NCBI GenBank assembly: GCA_013399115.1
Contig: VXAA01001977.1
Span: 16,811-80,810, forward strand
Direction: 5' to 3'
DNA from: Anseranas semipalmata
Lineage: Eukaryota; Chordata; Aves; Anseriformes; Anseranatidae
Length of the DNA stretch: 64,000 nt
Under the pieces are notes generated by a model, which was given only the letters and a program-made list of their open reading frames with translations, was not told the DNA's origin and did not search any database. The translations under genes were made by a program, and so were the position numbers. Of this stretch, positions 1 to 41,100 are shown one piece after another. Numbering within the stretch: position 1 is the stretch's first letter; every line of letters starts with the position of its first letter.

Positions 1-409
1 TTTGTATTAAGACAAGCTGGTTAGCTAGCATGCCAAAAAATGTTTCCTTGACATTCTACAGAACAACGCATTCATCTCATCATTGCATGTCTGAAAACAA
101 AACTTATTACTGACTTTCTAGTTTATGATGTAATGCTGCATAATACACAAAGAGAAAAAAAGCAAGATTTAATTTTTTTACCTTCTTGGGTTGCATTTGA
201 CTAAAAGAACAAGCTCATTTTGTTTTAGTGAAAAACTTCAACTGCCCATTCAACAGCCTTGAGATTGTGAAGGACTATTACTTGTTATCATTAAAATGCC
301 TCTTTAGTATGGTCTTGTGCATAAAAAATTGACATCAATAAGAAAGCATGGACATCTATCAGGGTAGAAACACAAACTAGAACCAAGAAAAAGGAGTTAG
401 AAAACTCAC
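1..409 (-). other. ULK2: ULK2 intron 16 (partial)
   Basis: AT-rich sequence downstream of the exon 16 donor up to the window edge. I see no coding segment or repeat in it. Confidence 0.7.
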
Positions 410-27574
<27,165 letters not shown>

Positions 27575-28109
27575 CATCCCTCAGGGGGGCATGAAGCCCC
27601 GGGAAGGGAGGGAAAGGAGGGCAAAACAAAGGGGCTCTTCCTCCAGCCGAGGCAGCTACGGCCGCCTCACGGCAGCCGGCGGCGGGGTGGGAGCCTGCCC
27701 CTCTCCTGGCTGCCCCCGGCGGCGGGGGCAGCTCCTCTCATACCGCGGGGGCAGCCGCAGACCCCCGGGCCGGCGGGGCTGCTGCAGGGCTTCTCCGAGG
27801 CGAGGGGCTCCGTCTGGCATGGGGAGGGCGAAGCGGGGAAGGGAAGGGAGGGAGGCTCTCAGGGGCCGGGTGTGAGGGGACAGCGCGGCATCGGCGCCTG
27901 GACGAGGGGCCCTCTCAGCGGGGAAGGGGGCTCCGCGCCCTGCCGCTGTCCGCCCCCATTGCCCCACCACAGCGGGGGCTGCCGGCGCCGCGGCCCCTCT
28001 CAGGGACCGAGCCCCAGAGCATCCAGCAGGGCGGGGGGAGGCGCGGCCCGCAGCTCCGGGGGTGGCTGTCGCTGCACCCCCCGCGGAAGGGGAAGCAAAG
28101 GAGTGAAGG

Positions 28110-28126
28110 NNNNNNNNNNNNNNNNN
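28110..28126. other. Assembly gap (17 N) in the ULK2 5' region
   Basis: Run of N in the GC-rich promoter / 5' UTR. Frames read through it are not reliable. Confidence 0.99.
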
Positions 28127-28248
28127 TGGGGGTCTCTCTCAGGCCGCCAGCGCCTCCTGGGGCTCCCGCCGCTCCGCCAGCGCCTCCTCTGCAATCCGCG
28201 CCCCGCCAGCCCCGGCTCCGACTGCCCGGACCTCGGCGCCACCCCACG

Positions 28249-28259
28249 CCTTTTATAGG
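28249..28259 (-). promoter_or_regulatory. ULK2: Candidate ULK2 TATA box
   Basis: Minus-strand CCTATAAAAGG, a near-perfect TATA element inside the CpG island about 675 bases upstream of the ULK2 ATG. It would place a start site near 28225 and give an unspliced 5' UTR of about 650 bases. This is positional inference only; many CpG-island promoters do not use TATA. Confidence 0.35.
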
Positions 28260-28770
28260 CCGCATCGCGCAGGCCCCAGCGCTCGGCTTCTTCCGCCGGC
28301 GGCCAAAGAGTGCCTCACCCCGTTTAACCCGGCGGGAGCGCGAGGCGCGGTCCCTCCGCCGCCATCTCCTCAGGAGCCCGGGCCCGCCGGCATCGCCCCA
28401 AAGCCCCGCCGCGACACGGGCCCCGCCGCCGGGCCTCGGCCCCCGCACATCCACACCCTGCGGTGGGGGAGCCGCGGCTCCCGGGGTCAGGCCCCCTCGT
28501 CCCCTCAGGAGGGGCGGCGCCCCAAGCCCGGGGAGCACCGGCCGCGTCCCGGCACCTGAGGGAGCCCAGGCGGAGAGGCCGAACCCGAGTTTCAGCCCCA
28601 TCCCTGACTGGAAATCGCTCTGAACTCGGGCCGCGTTTCACTTCAGCCGCTTTCTCGGCCACCTCAGGCCCACCTGCCAGCGAGGACAAAGCTGAGGGAA
28701 CCCCAGCAGAGGAGGGAGAGCCCTGCGAGCCAGTGCCCACAGCACGGAACGAGGCAGGGCGAGGACCCGA

Positions 28771-31700
28771 CCGTCACCCAGCAGCAGAGGTAGGAACGCA
28801 GGTGTTAGATCATCCCGGCCGGCATCGCTGCCAGGGCAGCGACACTGCTTACCCAGCACCTCGAGGCTCACGCTCTCAGCACTGTCCCTACTCCATTAGT
28901 AAGCAAGACCCCACATCAGACCTAATACATGGAACTTAAATGAATGGAGAAGCAACAGAGGAACACACAGGCAAAATGCTAATAAAGGTAAATGCCGTAA
29001 GCCAAAGACACTTCTCAAGTTGCTCGCTCTCTTTACATAGAGAACGGCCTCTAATTTACACCCTCTTCCCCCCAGCACTTTTAGATCAACCTTGGGCATT
29101 TTACAGCAACAAATACAAACATCAAAAAAAAAAAAAAGAACCAACACACCACACATCAGTCACATGGAGCCTTTGACCTTCACCTCCAGATCTACCTAAT
29201 TATGCTCCTTTCCTTTGCTTTCCATTCCTCACTGCTCTCTTTCACCTCCTCTCTCTCTCTCTGCTTTTTCCATCATGCCACCTCAGCAGCCAGGTTTCAC
29301 GTGTATGAGATGTTTCAGGCCTCCCAAATATCCCCATCTGCCCCGGATCCTGTTGGTGCTCTGGTCACTACACATCACAGCAGCAATGATTAACCCTCCT
29401 GGCTGTGTGCCGTCAAAGGGGCAGCTGGCAGCAGGCAGCTGCCACACACAGCACTACCTGGGATTTGCTGTGGGTGCGCCTTTGGCTGCACTCAGGCAGT
29501 TACAGACACCACAAGGGGAGGTGCGCTTTAGGATCTTGTAGGGTCAGAGCTCAGGCCCCACATAGCCGTACTGCTCCTTCTGTCACGTGATATAGGGTCT
29601 GCTTTCAGTGCTGCTAGATGAAAATAGTGACCTAGCAGAGAGTTACACAGTTGGTTCTCATTCTTTACTTATCTCCCTTCACTTACTGTAATTCAAAACC
29701 AAGAACTACTAGAGTGGTGTGCCATGTCAAAATCTCCACAGCTAAAGACTTCTCCAAAGACAATAAGAAAGACTGCATAAGAAATATTTAGCAAGAGATA
29801 ACTAAGGGAACATAGCTTTATGAAAGATATTTCAAGCTCTAAACATTATATAGAGGCATCAAAAGAATCCTAACATCTATTTTGTGCCACAAAGAATTAA
29901 AGAACTTTAAAAAAATCCCTCAAGATCAAATTCCCCCTTTATTTTCTGAGCACCTGTGCAAAATTCCTTTGTGGCACTAACCTAACAAACAAGTGAAGCT
30001 GACCAAGTAATTTCAGCAGCTCAGAACACCACTGTGGAAGGAGTAAATGAGATGTAAATATATTCCAAGTTAATCATACATTAAGGTGTTGGTAGTAACA
30101 CAAACACTTTCTAGTATGTATTCACAATGCCCCTTTAAAACCAGGAAAAAGCCCACAAGTCTCAATGTGTTAAATATTCTCAGAAAATAATTTCCCTCAG
30201 AACTGGCTGTTTATTGCCATCCACTGATTCTCACATTCAGTATTAGTCCTCTCAGCATCAGTGTGTATCTTCACCCCAAAGTCTAAGTCACAAGCTGCAT
30301 TTTAAGGGATATATAAAAAAAAATTAGAAAGACCCCTTTTGAACTGAGAAAGCCACTTCAGGAATTCCTAAGCCACCCACTCTGCATTATGCTTCAAAAA
30401 TGAGACACATTTCCCTTTGGTAGCATCGTGCCTGATGTCCTTTTGTCTTCATAATAGGGCTGGAGCCCTCAAGCAGGTTTATTTCAGCACAGCAAGGACA
30501 AAACAGCAAGGAGCGGCAAGGAGGTTTGACCAGAATAACTAAATACATTGGCGGAGTACAGGGATTTGAACAGGAGCTGAAGGGCTGAGATCTGAAAAAC
30601 CACTCGACGAAGGGCTGTGAGATTTGCATGCAGGTCACTCATTTGGACTGGGCCTTTGATTAGTCTCTGGGAGAGTTTCTAGGTGTCACTGTTTCCAGTG
30701 TTATCAGACTACAATAAACCTATTTACAAACAGCACCTTCACTTGCTTTTGCTGCTGAAAGAGGCTGAGATGAAGCGGACTATATTTGCCCGCCTTTCCT
30801 AAAGCGAGCCTCATTACTAGAGATGTTGGGAGAGCGACACACGATAACCCGCAGGGCTCATGCTGCTGCTCCTCCCTCACCCATGAAACACACACAGATA
30901 TTCATCATTTAGCACTAACGGGCAGCAGCAGCCCTGCAGCACTCAGAGGGATGCAGTGTTCTGCTCTGACAAGTCATGCAGCAGGACAATAAATTACCCA
31001 GTGCACTCAAAAAGCATGGTCAGGCAGTGGGCACTAGCACTGGGGTCTAACAGGCCCCAGTGATTCTTCAAAGCACAGAGTACTGTATGCTGAGTTTATT
31101 TCTTTAGTATCATACTGTGCAATAGCTGGACTTATACAGACCGTCAGCTAGCTGCAGCTCAGCAAGGACCACCGAGCTTCAGGGTGAGGGAGAAGAAAAC
31201 ACAAAATAAGATTACTGGAAACGTATTTGTGGCTCTTTCCTGGCTGCACCAATTTGGCCAAATTAGTCCCAGATGTGAGCCGGGGCTCATGATCACAAGA
31301 GGCACAGATCTGGGAAGGAATTTGCAACTTCCATGTTGCTTGTCTGAGTACACAAGAGAAGTGTGCTTTCATCTGGCAGGAGCTCCCCACTACACACACA
31401 TCACTGTTCTGAGTTTCTATAACACCTTCCATCCTCAAAAGCACTACTGATCTTTATGGTAAGCCATACCACCAAAATGCAGCCATTTCTGAGGGAGAAA
31501 CACCACCTGAATAGTGCCTCGGTTCACCCAAAGAAAAGCAGAGAAAAGATGCTTCTCCTAATACTCATGCAGAATAAAGATGATTCTTATTTTCTTCCTG
31601 TTCATCAAGAGATCTTTTTTGCATTTCTCCCCAGGCAATAAGTATGCACATGGAAGTTAAATTACTGATCTTGGAAAATAATCAAGAGATCAGCTGAGTC

Positions 31701-34193
31701 GAGCAGAACATGAACGTGTGGCTGCAAGGAACCAGGATCTCGGGAGCACAACTTGTACACCACTTAGCCAGCCTTCCTGCCTAGGTAAGCAGAACACACA
31801 GCCCTGAGAACAATTTTCAGAGGACTGTTAAAGCCCCACTTACATAAATCTACCCCCAAGGGACAGGAACCTGTCACCCTTCCCGCTCCTCTCAGCTCTA
31901 TCCCGGACCACCTACTTCACTCTAGGTGCTCTCACTGTTTTCTTCTCTCCTTCCCTCCCTCCGTCATACCTAGGAATTTAATCAAGACAGGTAAACCTTT
32001 CTCAGCAGACTGGCACGCTTCCCAGTCCTTGTCACCACTGTCCTCCCTACTGAGGATTTGTAGTAAAATTAATGGTGGCGTAAGCTGAGCTATCACAGCT
32101 TTTAAAGGAGAAAGTGTCAGATGGCTCTGTGGGAGAAGCACTGTATCAGATGAATATGCTTAAAATTATTCTTACAGTATCAGTGAAAAATAGTGTCCTT
32201 CTGGTAGGCATACCTGTGTGGTATGCTTAATAAGTAACTTGAGTGAAACTGGATTGAAACACAGCAGCATTTACCGAGTTTCCTATCACAATGGGTTTGA
32301 AAACTTCAGGTGTTACCATATTGTTTTGTAAGTGTAGCTAAGTGGTTCCCTGAATAGGTACGAAGCAATCAGAAACCTCACACTTGGCCTTTTACAAAAA
32401 GTAACATCTTATCCATTAATAACACCATCAACCCAAATCTGCAACTGCAACTCCAAAAATTAGCTAATTAAAGCTCCCATCACCCGGAGAGCAAGGGTGA
32501 TCAAGTGCTACTTTGTCTCCTGCCAGAAAGGAGCCACCCCCGAAGCAAAGGGCAGCAGCTGTTTCCCAGCACACAAGTCAGTAAACTGCAGAGCGAGGCC
32601 CGGGAAATGCCGCTTTCAAATAAAACTGGGAGGAGTGTTATGGGATTGCTTGGGAATACAGCTGGAAAGGGGCCAGCTCTTAGTATGCATGAAGGCTGGT
32701 ACTGTATGAATGACACAAATAGGAGCAGCTGCTTAGATAGGAAAATACAATTTGGTCTATGGGTGAACTCATCACATGCTGTGGTTCAAAATCTACCCAA
32801 TATCAGGTCAAAGAATGATTAAGGCTGAGATAGCTTTTCTTGGTGTAAACTTGCAGGCTTTCTCCTTCTTCAAGAGTTCTCATTTTGCTTTGGAAAAGCT
32901 TTGTGCCCCAGAACAAAGTGGGTTTTAATCAGACTCTATTCTGTGCCTAATATTACAGAAGTAGAGACTGAAGGGATGGCAGGAGCTAACCTAGGTCAGG
33001 AGCATGGCCAGAGGGCACAGCAATGGCTTTGGTCTGGAAATCAGTGGACAAGGAACTGGTCTTTAGGTACACAAACACAAGCAAGCCAGTACCTGCAGGC
33101 AGGATCACTTCCCCACCTTGGAAAAATCACCACTTCTAACACAAAATGCATTGCGGATTACTGGAGCATAGCAACCCCGTGCAGCACCTTGCGAGAGAAG
33201 GCAGAGAACAACGCTTCTTCCCACAGACAGAGTCACATACTACCAGGAGCTGCAGAAGCTCCCGCTTTCAGCAAGTCAAACCACAGGACAAAGACAGAGC
33301 TGAACTCTGGAAGATGGGTTGTTTCCCCCAAGAGACTGTACAACAGACTTTTTGGCTGTGACCAGAGGTCTGCCAGCTGCATGCATGCTCCTCTCCTTCC
33401 CAAGGGCACAGCAGTCTGGAGGGGACAGAATTATCAGCTACAGTTTTAAATCACCCTCTGCCCTAACATTTACCTTAGCAAATTACGAAAGGCTTTGTTT
33501 ATGCAGATGGACGCAACATGGCCTTCACCGCCAGCAAGAACCAGGTAGAGGAAGCATATGAATGAAAGAGCAGGTACAGGATATTGAGTCCTTCTCAAAA
33601 GATCCCATGAAGATAGAGCCTGCTGATTTGCCTGGCTGAGAAAGACACTAACAACAACAAAAGGAACCACAGTTTGTGTTCTCAGCCATATTAAAGATCT
33701 AACACTTTGTTCTAGTGTTTTGCTCACCCAAATACTTGCAGACAAGCAAATGGTCATGACTGCACCATCCCCTCTTAATTCTCCAAAGCAATCCTGCCAG
33801 CAGGAATAAAGTCCTAAAATGCATCTTCTGCAACTGGGAAACAAACTGTTCTGAGCGACAGTAATCCCTGAGTAGCAACCACAGTATGAGGGCTATGCAG
33901 AATGCTTTTGTTTTCATGCTAACTTGCTGCAATTAAATCTGACAGTATATTCTCTGCTCCTTACTAATCACATCCTGATTTTCACTGTTTTAGAACCATC
34001 CTGGAAATAAAACTTAAATCTAGATCTATTTTCCTCATGATTGTTGAAAGCCTGAATTGACTTATAAAAAGGCTCATAAGCAAGCTTACAAATATATAAA
34101 ACTGACAGTGTGAATCCCTCTCACCCACTGGGCAAGTAAATGCACTTGAGAAATTCCAGAAGGAGCCAACTCTGTGCAATAGAGGTTTTGCCA
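28771..34193. other. ULK2-NLE1 intergenic region
   Basis: About 5.4 kb of mixed-composition sequence between the ULK2 CpG island and the NLE1 3' flank. Several open frames of 60-180 codons occur, the longest at 32901-33449 (plus), but none shows a known domain, signal peptide, repeated motif or exon-like border that I can support. No CR1 copy or tRNA was recognised. Confidence 0.6.
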
Positions 34194-34199
34194 TTTAAT
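34194..34199 (-). terminator. NLE1: Candidate NLE1 polyadenylation signal (ATTAAA)
   Basis: I saw no AATAAA on the minus strand in the first ~900 bases after the NLE1 stop; this ATTAAA variant is the nearest common signal found. Weak evidence. Confidence 0.2.
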
Positions 34200-35089
34200 G
34201 TGACAGCCCCAGCCCTGCTGTCAGCCCGTATCCAGGGCAAGGGACATACAACAACCAAAATGCCTGCTCCATCCTTCCCCCTCCCCATCCCTTCCTTATT
34301 TCCCCCCAAGCCAGCAATGGAAAGGAAATGAGCACACGGTTCAGAGGCACAAACGCCTCATTTTCCCATTTCCAAGAGCCATTGAGACCTGAAAACTCAG
34401 CACAGCTCTAGCAGTAGTTTGAAGTCAATGCCTGTTGCACTTGGGCCTGAATGGATGAGCAATAGCTCAGCTGCTGTGAATGAGGAGGATCACTGACAGA
34501 TAATGCTTGGCACAGCTCATGGGTATATGGGCTGAGTGGAAAGGCAAAACCTTACTGGAACAACGGGAAACCCCTGAGACCTTATTCTCAGCAAATCTTT
34601 GTCCCAGGCATGCAGCCGAGCACAACTCTGCAACATAATGATCTGCTGTATTTTCCCCTTCCTCTCCCTCTGAAAGTCACACAAAGACAACCCTTTCTGT
34701 TCCCACTAAAAGCCTTCATGCCTGCAGGATTCTTCACATGGCAAGGAAGAGCATGAGCTGTCCCCACCCTTTGCTTCTCCCTTTCGAGGGGGCAGAATAC
34801 TGTAAGGCTGAAATGTCAATAAAAAGCAGGTTGAGACGGAGACAGATGAGATCCCTCCTATTATGTTCACAGAAAATCACCCTGCAAAGCACAGCTCTTA
34901 ATAAGAACTGGAATTAAAATTTCCTTAAATAAATATAAGGAAAGAGTCCACGAGGGAGAGCAGGTAACAGGAACAAGGAGATGCGCTCAGGTCAGCCCCC
35001 GTTGTCCATCACCTCGCAGATCTCCCAGACAGATTGAGCCGATGGGCAGGCCAGCCTAAGACAGGAGCGGTGGCTTCGTTTCGCTGCTC

Positions 35090-35102
35090 CTATCTACGCC
35101 AT
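35090..35102 (-). CDS. NLE1: NLE1 exon 13, terminal 13-nt coding part
   Basis: After the acceptor gtctgcag, the bases A-TGG-CGT-AGA-TAG complete the Ile codon and add Trp-Arg-Arg-stop, identical to the conserved NLE1 C-terminus. The rest of the exon is 3' UTR. Found by searching the downstream strand for an acceptor that restores IWRR. Confidence 0.78.
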
Positions 35103-38100
35103 CTGCAGACAGAAAGAGCTGTTGAGTCTCCAGTCTGGTACCAGCACTGCCACACAGCCCAGCAAGTGCTGTACGAAAGCAGCACAGCGGGGACCCTGGG
35201 ACCAGGTTCCTTAGTCAGCTGTGGTCAAATGGCAACCACCTCACAGGAATTTGTCTGTCTGCATAACTGGGAGACAGAGCAAGGTGAGAAACGAAGGCTC
35301 TGACTGATTGGCACAACTGTTCCTTCCCCTCTCCAGCCCTCTGCAGGAGCCAAAACATCTGAGTCAAATTTCACCCGGCTGCTCAGTTGGAGGGACTCTG
35401 CTTTCTAGTCATCTCCCAGGGGACAGCAGCAGTTCCTGCACTGAGGGAGGTCAGGTCTCCGAGCTGAAATGTGGCCCGCACTGAACTCTCTGCAAGGAGA
35501 GATCATGCCCTAATTGTGCAGGTCTCTGCAAGGAAACTGAGCTTTGAAAGACATGTGGAGTGGCTGTGACTTCCTCAATGGACGGACCACAGGTTACTCA
35601 CATCCGCAAACACTTATCCTTCCCTCCGCTCGCTACCCTCTGTCCGTCTGGGCTCCAATCTGTTGCAAACACCTAACATAGGGAAAGACCCGGTTAATTC
35701 TGCTGTCCCAGGAGGAGGAGTCATTCCCACCTGTCTCAAACAACTCAGCTTGACCAGACACTCACCTCGTCTGCATGGCCGGGAAGATCGATGGCCAGTT
35801 TCTTTGTCTCAGCATCCCAGACCTTCAGCGTGCTGTCGCTGCTCCCGCTCACCAGCAAGCGGCTGTCGGCTGACCAGGCGATCTGATACACAGCTGAGAC
35901 GTGCCCTCTCAGCGACGTCAGGTACCTGGGGCGGAGGAGGCACGACCAAGCTGTTAGAGGAGCGGGCAGCCACATTTGTTTCAAACCTGCCCTTGCCCTG
36001 CCTTCATGCTTCTTCTCTGTTTGCAAGCAGGCACTGCCTTTGCTTTGGAGCCCAGCACACTCCAAACCACCACACGCAAGGTAGTTGATTGCTATAAAGT
36101 CCATTCAATCTGCCTAAAACTGCTCCCAGACAGGCTCAGAGCCTTCTAGAGGACAGGCCCTTAACTTCAATTCCTCCAAGAAACCCTCACCCAGCAGGCA
36201 ACACTGCAGCCTCACTGTACAGATGTGTCTTCCTCCTCTCTAGCTGAGCAGGAACATGCCTGAATTTAGAAAGACCATTAACTTACTGACATGAAACCAG
36301 AGCTCATCAGTACAAAGGCAGAACAAGGGAAGGGCTGCTGCCCCATGGAACTCACCAATACTCTAGCAGGAGGTTAAAAGCTGGATTACAGGTGCATCCA
36401 AACACTGACAGCACCACTCATAACTACAAGAATTTGCATCATCCAGAACAAGCTGTTCCCTGGCACGGGCACTGTTTAAACTGGGTCAGTCTACAGCGTG
36501 CAACGCACACATCTTCAGGAGAGCAGCCGAGTGGAACATCTCACCCCACCGCAGCCATGCCTGCCCCAAGGAACAGGCCCTGCAGCAGACAGCATGTGCC
36601 ACATGGGTGCCAGGCAGCACTGTGGCTGGGTAACAGCAGAGTCACACGCACCCAGCCAAGCACAGACCCTGCAACACATGAGGAACTGGACAAGGGACTT
36701 CCCAAGGGCAGAGAAACAGCAGCAGAGCAAAGAGGCAGCAGAATTGCTTTGTGTGAGTTGAGGTTACAGAGATGCTGAACACACCAGGGAGTTGGTGACA
36801 GTGACAGCGGGGCACTGCCCATCTCTGTATAACCTGTGCATCACATGCAGACCCAACACAAACACCACCTCTGTAAGAGAACAGAAAAACTCACTTTCCT
36901 GTCCTGCCATCCCAGAGCTTTATCGACTTGTCAAAGGAAGCACTAGCTATTATCCGGGTGTCTGGTGAGAACAGGACTTGGTTAATCAAGGCCTGGTGGC
37001 CCGTCATTCTCTCCAGTGGCTTCTTGTCTTCTGCTGGCCTCCAAAGAAACAGTGTGAAATCATCCGACCCCGAGACGAGCCTTTCTGGTCCCGGGCCCTG
37101 AGAAAGGGATAACAGAACCCAAATCGTGTACAACCCAGGTGTGGAGAGCTTGGAAACGCACCCAGTGTTGGGGTCAACAGCCAACTGTGCATGTTTACTG
37201 CTTCCACCACCACTAGTGTTATAAACCACAGCAAGGGCAAACTTTGCAATGGGACTTACCCTGACTTTTTCATACCTCTGCTGTGCCTTGTCCTTCAGTT
37301 CTGCCACTAAAAGAAAGGAAGGGAGAGGGATAAGAAAAAAGATTTGAAATTGCTGGGTGAAAAACAACATTATAACCCTGTGATGCCAATTCCGGTCCTG
37401 ACTCTGTGGACCAAACAAACGCATTTGTGACTGCTCAGCCTTTTTTCCTTTGCCAAGGACCACACTGGGAGCTGAAGCCCCTGAACTCAAGGTGGCCTTC
37501 GCATCCCCCAGACTGCTCGATTCCATGCATGCACAAGGAAGATCATGGCTGTCAGCACGACCAACACCGACACAGGGTCTGCTCCTAGCTCTCAAGATTG
37601 CTTCAGCTCGTGGCAGCATTAAGAAGAGACATCAGGTCTCCCTGCCTCCTCCACCCTACAACGCAGTGCTGCACTTACAGGAGCCGCTCATATCCTGTGG
37701 GTTGATGGTGGCTTCAGCAGGTTCGAAGGCACCGGTGCGGAGAACATAGTCGGTGCTGAGGGCCATGGTGTTCACCCAGTGAGCATGGCCCTGTAAGGTA
37801 CGGCAGAGGACGCCCTGGAAACAAAACCACACACACTTAGAGAGAGATGGGCAGGACAGAGCCAGACAGTGCTACAGCCTGTGCCAGGAAGAGCAGACAA
37901 AGCTACAACGCCATGTGCAGGCCCCTTTGCCAGCAGGCCACAGGGCTGCCCACCCCACTTACATCCTGGCTCCTCCAGACTTTGATGGTTCTGTCCTGGG
38001 AGGAGGAGTAGAGCAAGCCATCGCCACCCCACTTCACACATGTCACTGACTGCGTATGGCCTGTGAGGATTTTGTCACATCTGCCCATCAGCGTGTCCCA

Positions 38101-41100
38101 GATGCGGATGCTGCCGTCCTTGGAGGCACTCGCCAGGTAGCGGCACTCTGGGTTTCTGGGAAAAAAGAAGACCAAATCCATTTGCACAGCACGCACAGCT
38201 CCTCCACTAAGATCTTACCCCATCAGCCTCACAGGACATAAGAACCCAAGAGTCAATAAAAGACAATGTTCTCTTTTGGCTTAAGACCAGAGAGAGGCCA
38301 CACAGGGGCAACTACAGAGAACCAGATCCCAAAGGCGGGGGAGTGGCAGACAGGTGCCTCCCTCCAAACCAACTCTTGGGCTGCAGGCTGGAGGCATCAA
38401 TCCAGTGTAAGCCTGGCACCTGAGCCCTTGGTAATCACCCCGTTGTCACAGGAGGCAGCTTTAACCCCCTGGCTAACGAGGGGACCACATACTGGCACTT
38501 CCCCTAGGCAATGGGATCGGTCTGCCTTCCACAGGCGGCACAGACTGGCAGCAACAGAAACACATCCAACATCCCCTGTCTAAGCCACGCTTCACCTCTG
38601 GCAGGAGACGCGCTGGCCTGCAAACAGAGCGACACTGAGCCGCAACGCCCATCCACGTGGTTCACGGGGGGCAAGCTGAACACAGCGGGAAGCTGCTGCC
38701 TAGCACCCAGCAAGGACAGGGGAACTAACAGCCCCCCATCCTTCGCACAGCATCTTGTCAACTGAGCATTGTTTTAATGTCTCACCCCAACACCCACAGC
38801 AGTTCCCACACCTCCTCGGTGTGGTGTAACCACTGGCACCTTGGCCCCGGTGGGAAAACAACACTCGCTGCCTCCCGCTGCATCGCCGCTCTCAGGAGTG
38901 GGAGCTGCCAGGGCACCAGCTTTGTTTCCCTTTAGCTGGCTGCTGACAAACCGTCCTCAAAGGAAAAGCAAAACTGAGCAGCACTGTGCCGTGCCAAGCA
39001 GTCGGGCGACTCGGAAACAACCGGCAGCACCACTGGCCACATCCACGGCGTGAGGGCAGCGCTGGGGTGAGGAAGAGCACAGCCCCTCCTTTGTGCAGGG
39101 ACTGAGCAGGGAGCGCAGCTGACTGGAGACAGGGCAGTCAAGCCCTGGCAGGGTTGTCTCCCTCCTCTGCATTTCCTGATCCTCCTTTATAATCAGTTTT
39201 TGCAAATCCAATTAATTGTTTGCTGGAGTTTCCTACTGGCAAATTCAATTTGCAGGGCTCTGCTTTGAAGGGACCCTTTTTTCCCCCATTTATTTCTGTA
39301 CTGTCTTGGATTGTTGGTTACGACTGTTCCCCCTCACCCATCTCTCCCAGGCAGAGCTTTAGCCGATCCAAGGGATAAGGATATTGCACAGTTAATCAGC
39401 CCTCAAGATAAACAAACAGAGGCAATCAGGATGCAGGAGGGCAGAAAGGGAGCGCTTTGCAGAAGCTGAGCTCAGGCTCCATGCTCGTAGGCTTTCCTGC
39501 TTCCAGCTCAGCGTGCTGGGCACCTTGTCCAGCACCATGCAAACATACAGCATTTTCCATTGGCGGGTATCTCCTTCATACAGGGGGAGGGAATCAGAGG
39601 CACAGCCCAACAGCAACTTCCCCAGCACCCTCACAGGGACTGTGAGCAGCAGCTGTGACTCCTGAGCTGGATGCATTTTTCCTGCCCCACCTTGCAGGCC
39701 ATTCTACAGCACACACTCCCTCTGCGTACCATAACAGGAGGAAGGCAAACAGGAGAAATGCCCTTCAGGTCAAGCTGGTCTTTGCCTTAAAAGTAAAGGG
39801 GAAGAAGGGCTGGGCCAGCCCCTCACTTACATGTGGAGCGGCTCCCAGCACAGACACGTGATCCATCTGGAGTGGCCACTGAGAACCCGTCCAATCTGAT
39901 TGCCAGTGGCTGGGTCCCAGAGAAATATCTGCCCAAGAGAGGAAGCAAGAGGGTTACGTCAGACTACACATCATGTGAATCCCAGGGACGTTCGAGCTCC
40001 ATTTAGAAAGGATAGGTGTCCTCAGTCTTGAGGGGCTGGCATTTACACTGGCTGATGCAGAGAGCAGAAAAGGAGGAGAGCAGGAGGACTGGATGCCTTT
40101 GCAGATCCCAGCAGCAATCAGCTGACATCTCAAAGCATGAGACCTGATCACCCTCCTCTCTGCTTTAGATGCTGCTGCTACAAAAATATCTGCCTCAACT
40201 CAGAAGCAATCCAGGTCTCCAAAAAGCCAGCCTGAGCCTTTCACACCCTGTGCCAGAGAGTTGGTGAATGTTTACAGAGCATGATGAAAGCCAGAGTGTG
40301 CTAAATGCTACTTATTATCGGATTCTGTGGGTGGGACACATGCTGGTTTTCTGTTGTTTTTTTTTCTCTCTCTATAAATGCTCATCCAAGGAGCCAAGGT
40401 ATTAGTCATCTGCTACTTAAGAACCTGGGAGAAACAGAGAACAAGCAGCTCCCTGGGTTAGATTAAAGCCAGAACCTGCCTGGTTCCTCAGACTCACATC
40501 AAAGCAGCCCCACAGAGCAGCTGCTCAGAGGCCAAGCCCGGGACAGCAACGCTTGGCAGCTCTGTGGCCGCTCTCCTCGCTCCCAGACCGTTCGAAGGTC
40601 AGAGCAAGCGAATGTCCCGCTGCAGCCTAGCAAGTTACTGACTCACTTGTTAATTGCACCCGAGTGCTCCCACTTCCCCAGGCATTTCTGGAGGCAGCTT
40701 AAGCACATGCATTTTGCCCCACAGCTGGGGGAGGGCCCCCTTGGCATTCCTGCAAGAGGGAATTGGGCTGTGTCTGAGCAGGAGCACTGTGAAACAAGCT
40801 GCCACTGCATGTCTGGGTCATGCAAATAGCAACCCTGGCTTGGCCGGGCAACACCCCTACTTGCTCCAGACACCTCCCTCGTGATGGAACCGTCTGCCAA
40901 GGACCATGTCCAAATCCTGGAACCTTTCCTGCACAGAGGGAAAAGCATCTGCCACGAGACAGGGCTCAGTGGCAAGACTTCTGCAAAGGCAGCAAAGCCC
41001 TGCCTGGCACAGCCAAGGCAAGGGCCAGCTCAGAGACACTACTCGCAACCACCACGACGTGGCCACGTGCAAAGCTCCTCCAGGGCACAGCGAATCCTGC

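Noticed and set aside
27575..27577. First of two adjacent ULK2 ATGs as the start
   Set aside because: The second ATG has the better context (A at -3, G at +4) and matches the orthologue N-terminus; use of the first is not excluded.
32901..33449. 182-codon plus-strand open frame between ULK2 and NLE1
   Set aside because: No recognisable domain or motif, ordinary composition, overlaps other frames, and no promoter or splice context.
35600..35672. NLE1 ending at Leu-Arg-Met-stop
   Set aside because: The stop lies within a consensus donor, and a downstream acceptor restores the conserved IWRR end.
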